DNA of 64,000 nt from Flexilinea flocculi (GTDB lineage: Bacteria; Chloroflexota; Anaerolineae; Anaerolineales; Anaerolineaceae). The notes beneath the pieces were generated by a model. That model was not told where the DNA came from. It worked only from the letters and a program-made list of their open reading frames with translations, and searched no databases. Below, in pieces: positions 61,260 to 64,000 of this stretch; within the stretch, counting starts at the first letter, position 1, and each line of letters begins with the position of its first letter. The stretch is from contig NZ_DF968180.1 in assembly GCF_001192795.1 (NCBI RefSeq), positions 124,001 through 188,000 on the forward strand, written 5' to 3'. Position numbers and translations under genes: made by a program.

Positions 61260-61486
61260 TTCCTTCTCCCTTCTATGGAGAAGGACAGGATGAGGGTTGT
61301 GTGGCTATGGAAATTTGTCTTGATAAGGTGAATACTGGCCGCTCCCCTCACCTAACCTCTCCCCATAGGGGAGAGGGACAAGCTTTCTTCTTCGCCCATC
61401 TCCTCTCTCTGGGGTACGGGACAAGTTTCCTTCTCCCTTCCAGGGAGAAGGGCAGGATGAGGGTTTGTGTGGACATGGAAATTTGA
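61260..61486. repeat. Pair of direct repeats with CTTCTCCCTT...GAGAAGG palindromes
   Basis: Two units of about 57 bases (61260-61316 and 61430-61486) share CCTTCTCCCTT, AGAAGG, CAGGATGAGGGTT and ATGGAAATTTG. The stretch between them holds the related palindrome CCTCTCCCC / GGGGAGAGG (near 61354-61376). Confidence 0.7.
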
Positions 61487-61487
61487 A

Positions 61488-61525
61488 ACGCAGACTCGAA
61501 TTACTATCCAATTATCGAATTGCTG
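61488..61525. repeat. Minimal palindrome copy upstream of nfnA
   Basis: CAGACTCGAATTACTATCC and AATTATCGAATTGCTG adjoin with no hairpin. The final TTGCTG overlaps the nfnA -35 box. Confidence 0.5.
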
Positions 61526-61549
61526 TTCTTTGATAGAATTCTTTATGAT
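61520..61549 (+). promoter_or_regulatory. nfnA promoter with -35 at the palindrome end
   Basis: TTGCTG (61520-61525), 18-bp spacer, TATGAT (61544-61549), 52 bases before the nfnA ATG. Confidence 0.6.
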
Positions 61550-61601
61550 ATATTTTTTATGATTACTAAGGAAACGCAATAAACACAGAAAGGCCGTGAA
61601 C

Positions 61602-62444
61602 ATGTATACGATTCAGAAAAAAGTCGAATTGAATCCAACGGTTACATTGATGGAAGTACAGGCACCGCTTGTAGCCAAAAAAGCAGAACCCGGACAGTTT
61701 ATCATCCTGCGTGTGGACGAGGATGGTGAACGCATTCCGCTGACGATTGCGGACTATGATCGGGAAAAGGGGACAATCACGATTATTTTCCAGATTGTTG
61801 GAGCGACAACTGCAAAGTTAAATCAGTTAAAGGAAGGCGAAGCCATACATGACTTTGTCGGCCCGCTGGGTGTTCCTACGCATACGAAGGGGATACAAAA
61901 AGTTGCCATCGTCGGCGGTGGTGTTGGATGTGCCATCGCCTATCCGGTGGCGAAAAAATTTCATGAACTGGGAGCCGTTGTTCATTCAATCGTTGGATTT
62001 CGAACAAAAGACCTGGTGATCCTGGAAGATGAATTTCGCAAGGTCAGTGAAAAATATCTCCTGATGACAGATGACGGCAGCTATGGTGAAAAAGGATTGG
62101 TAACGAATGCTTTGAAAGAGCTTCTGGATGCCGGAGAGAAATATGATGAAGTGGTCGCCATTGGTCCGATGATCATGATGAAATTTGTCAGTCAGTTGAC
62201 GAAGGAGTACAACGTAAAGACGATGGTCAGCATGAATCCGGTCATGATCGACGGTACCGGTATGTGCGGCGGATGCCGTCTGACAGTCGGTGGTCAAACA
62301 AAATTTGCCTGTGTGGATGGACCCGAATTTGACGGACATCAGGTTGATTTTGATGAAGCTATGGCACGAGCCAGTTTTTATCGTGATTTTGAGCGGCATG
62401 CTTATGATGAGACATGTAATCTTTTCAAGAAAGAGGTAAATTGA
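61602..62444 (+). CDS. nfnA: NfnA, small subunit of NADH-dependent ferredoxin:NADP oxidoreductase
   Basis: FAD and [2Fe-2S] protein of the ferredoxin-NADP reductase/PyrK type. FAD-site motif RIPLTIADYD, NAD-site VAIVGGGVGCAIAYPVAK, and the iron-sulfur cysteines in GTGMCGGCRLTVGG and KFACVDGPEFDG are seen, as in NfnA/SudB. With NfnB it forms a flavin-based electron-bifurcating complex linking NADH, NADPH and ferredoxin. The ATG at 61602 is preferred (AAAGG 8 bases upstream); a GTG six bases earlier is too close to that site. Predicted 280 residues. nfnB follows after one base. Confidence 0.92.
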   Translation: MYTIQKKVELNPTVTLMEVQAPLVAKKAEPGQFIILRVDEDGERIPLTIADYDREKGTITIIFQIVGATTAKLNQLKEGEAIHDFVGPLGVPTHTKGIQKVAIVGGGVGCAIAYPVAKKFHELGAVVHSIVGFRTKDLVILEDEFRKVSEKYLLMTDDGSYGEKGLVTNALKELLDAGEKYDEVVAIGPMIMMKFVSQLTKEYNVKTMVSMNPVMIDGTGMCGGCRLTVGGQTKFACVDGPEFDGHQVDFDEAMARASFYRDFERHAYDETCNLFKKEVN

Positions 62445-62445
62445 G

Positions 62446-63843
62446 ATGCCAAATATGTCGATGAAAAAAAATGAGATGCCTGCTCAGGCACCGGAAATCC
62501 GTAATAAAAATTTTCAGGAAGTTACGCTTGGGTATTCTACAGAACAGGCAATTGATGAAGCACAGCGCTGCCTGAATTGCAAGACGAAACCATGCGTCAG
62601 CGGCTGCCCGGTGCAGATCCATATCCCTGCCTTTATTCAGGAGATCGTCAATGGGAACTTTGAAGCAGCTTATCAGATCATCGCTCAGACCAGCTCGCTT
62701 CCGGCAGTCTGCGGAAGAGTGTGCCCGCAGGAATCCCAATGCGAAAAATATTGTGTTCGCGGGATCAAAGGAGAGAGTGTCGGTATTGGCAGATTGGAAC
62801 GTTTTGTCGCAGATTGGCACAATGCACAACCGGATGTGAAGATTGAAAAACCGGCATCCAATGGTCATAAAGTGGCGATTGTCGGTTCCGGTCCTGCTGG
62901 ATTGACTTGCGCTGGTGATCTGGCAAAAAAAGGATATGATGTTACTATTTTTGAAGCATTACATCTGGCAGGCGGTGTGCTGGTGTATGGAATTCCGGAA
63001 TTCCGTCTTCCAAAATCGATCGTTCAGAAGGAAGTGAATGCGCTGATGCAACTTGGGGTGACGATTCATACGAATGCGGTGGTCGGTAAATCGATTTCAG
63101 TCGATGAATTGATGGAAAGCGGTTATGAAGCGATTTTTATCGGATCCGGAGCCGGACTGCCTCGTTTTATGGGAATTCCCGGAGAAAATCTGAACGGTGT
63201 ATATTCTGCAAATGAATTTTTAACCCGTATCAATCTGATGAGGTCTTATCAAATGGGTAGTAATACGCCAATTATGTCTATTCGAAAAGTGGCAGTGGTT
63301 GGTGGCGGAAATGTGGCAATGGATGCCGCTCGCTGTGCAAAACGTCTTGGCGCTGAGGAAGTTAGTATTGTCTACCGTCGCTCTGAAACCGAACTGCCTG
63401 CTCGTAAAGAGGAAGTGGAGCATGCCAAAGAAGAAGGGATCCTTTTTAAACTGCTGAGTGCTCCGTTGGAAGTGTTGGGAGATGAGAAACGATTTGTCAA
63501 AGGATTGAAGTGTATCGCAATGGAACTGGGCGAACCGGATGCTTCTGGACGTCGGAAACCGGTCGAAAAAACTGGTTCAGAGTTTATTTTGGATGTGGAT
63601 TGCGTTATCGCTGCGATCGGGACGTCTCCGAATCCACTGATTAAATCGACGACCAGCGGTTTGGATACGCAGAAATGGGGCGGGATCATTGTGAATGAGG
63701 AAACAGGTCAAACCTCTAAAAAAGGGGTTTTTGCCGGAGGAGATGCAGTGACCGGAGCAGCAACTGTGATCCTTGCGATGGGTGCCGGAAAGATTGCTGC
63801 GAAAGGCATCGATGAGTACCTGATGGGGAAAACTCAGGCATAA
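62446..63843 (+). CDS. nfnB: NfnB, large subunit of NADH-dependent ferredoxin:NADP oxidoreductase (GltD-like)
   Basis: Flavoprotein of the glutamate synthase small-subunit family. The N-terminal domain has two [4Fe-4S] cysteine sets (CLNCKTKPCVSGCPV; CGRVCPQESQCEKYC). The FAD Rossmann motif KVAIVGSGPAGLTCAG and the NADPH site KVAVVGGGNVAMDAAR follow, then FAGGDAVTGAATVILAMGAG at the C-terminus. Length 465 is normal. There is no large GOGAT subunit nearby, and the pairing with nfnA supports NfnB rather than GltD. The GTAAATTGAGATG junction leaves one base between the genes. Confidence 0.93.
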   Translation: MPNMSMKKNEMPAQAPEIRNKNFQEVTLGYSTEQAIDEAQRCLNCKTKPCVSGCPVQIHIPAFIQEIVNGNFEAAYQIIAQTSSLPAVCGRVCPQESQCEKYCVRGIKGESVGIGRLERFVADWHNAQPDVKIEKPASNGHKVAIVGSGPAGLTCAGDLAKKGYDVTIFEALHLAGGVLVYGIPEFRLPKSIVQKEVNALMQLGVTIHTNAVVGKSISVDELMESGYEAIFIGSGAGLPRFMGIPGENLNGVYSANEFLTRINLMRSYQMGSNTPIMSIRKVAVVGGGNVAMDAARCAKRLGAEEVSIVYRRSETELPARKEEVEHAKEEGILFKLLSAPLEVLGDEKRFVKGLKCIAMELGEPDASGRRKPVEKTGSEFILDVDCVIAAIGTSPNPLIKSTTSGLDTQKWGGIIVNEETGQTSKKGVFAGGDAVTGAATVILAMGAGKIAAKGIDEYLMGKTQA

Positions 63844-63956
63844 TCCTGTAAGTTTTTGGTGGGAAGGCTTCGAATGATCAAATATGATCAACCAGGATCC
63901 TTTCGACATGAAAGAACAAGATATTTGTTGAAGAAAAGTCATCCTGGTACAACTGT

Positions 63957-64000
63957 AGCAATTCGAAATATAAAAAGAGTTCATTGATGTTCTTATCGTT
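63957..64000. repeat. Left end of a further palindrome copy, cut by the window edge
   Basis: AGCAATTCGAAATATAAAAA begins a copy whose hairpin starts near 63989 and continues outside the window. Confidence 0.5.

Noticed and set aside
1-64000. Phage, restriction or other defence systems
   Set aside because: No phage structural, restriction, toxin-antitoxin or abortive-infection genes were recognised; the only mobile genes are the two transposases.

Overview
The window reads as a chromosome segment of a moderately low-GC Chloroflexota bacterium, most likely of the Anaerolineae (Anaerolineaceae-like). This is inferred from gene content: a carrier-protein (LysW) arginine/lysine pathway, a ribXY-type riboflavin transporter behind an FMN riboswitch, NfnAB, an unusually long SecA, and AmmeMemoRadiSam genes. 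No rRNA or tRNA gene was seen, so the placement is tentative.

Layout. 1-5.1 kb: ftsZ with two small unknown genes, then gyrA on the other strand. 5.5-9.7 kb: a two-component system and an HtrA protease. 9.7-11.9 kb: an alkaline-phosphatase-superfamily enzyme and a TauE/SafE permease. 12.2-16.7 kb: the lysW-X-Y-Z-K genes (minus strand). Their leader has the layout of a classical attenuator: a short Arg-codon-containing ORF, competing hairpins and an intrinsic terminator. 16.9-23.8 kb: a tight operon thrC-thrB-LysM lipoprotein-TGT-two Arm-type 16S rRNA methyltransferase homologues-RsmF-like rRNA methyltransferase. 23.9-28.8 kb: glycerol-1-phosphate dehydrogenase, AmmeMemoRadiSam genes and a ferritin-like/VIT1 fusion. 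29-32 kb: FMN riboswitch, ribX, ribY and an ABC ATPase. 32.2-37.3 kb: holB and secA. 37.7-39.0 kb: an IS256-family element with 9-bp flanking repeats, then a GT-C-like membrane protein and ribosomal protein S1. 42.4-56.0 kb: a Pel-type exopolysaccharide locus (SDR-pelD, pelE, DUF2194, pelF, pelG, cotH, VTC, DUF4956, DUF4832). It is visibly decaying: a one-base frameshift in SDR-pelD, an IS inside the DUF2194 gene, and a deletion joining the VTC and DUF4956 genes. 56.8-63.8 kb: murI, a LysR regulator, an iron alcohol dehydrogenase and nfnAB.

The most striking feature beyond the genes is a dispersed family of about twenty intergenic palindromes. Each is bounded by a conserved end (CCATATTTCGAATTGCTG and its complement) around a long central hairpin whose sequence differs between copies while both arms change together. 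At four plus-strand transcription units (thrC, amrA, adh, nfnA) the TTGCTG or TTGCAG of the end sits exactly 18 bp before a -10-like box, so the repeat seems to supply the -35 element.

The most promising gene set is 19.5-23.8 kb. Two homologues of enzymes that methylate G1405 of 16S rRNA (the Arm/Kgm aminoglycoside-resistance family) are translationally coupled to an RsmF-type enzyme, whose family acts on nearby C1407, and to an atypical tRNA transglycosylase.
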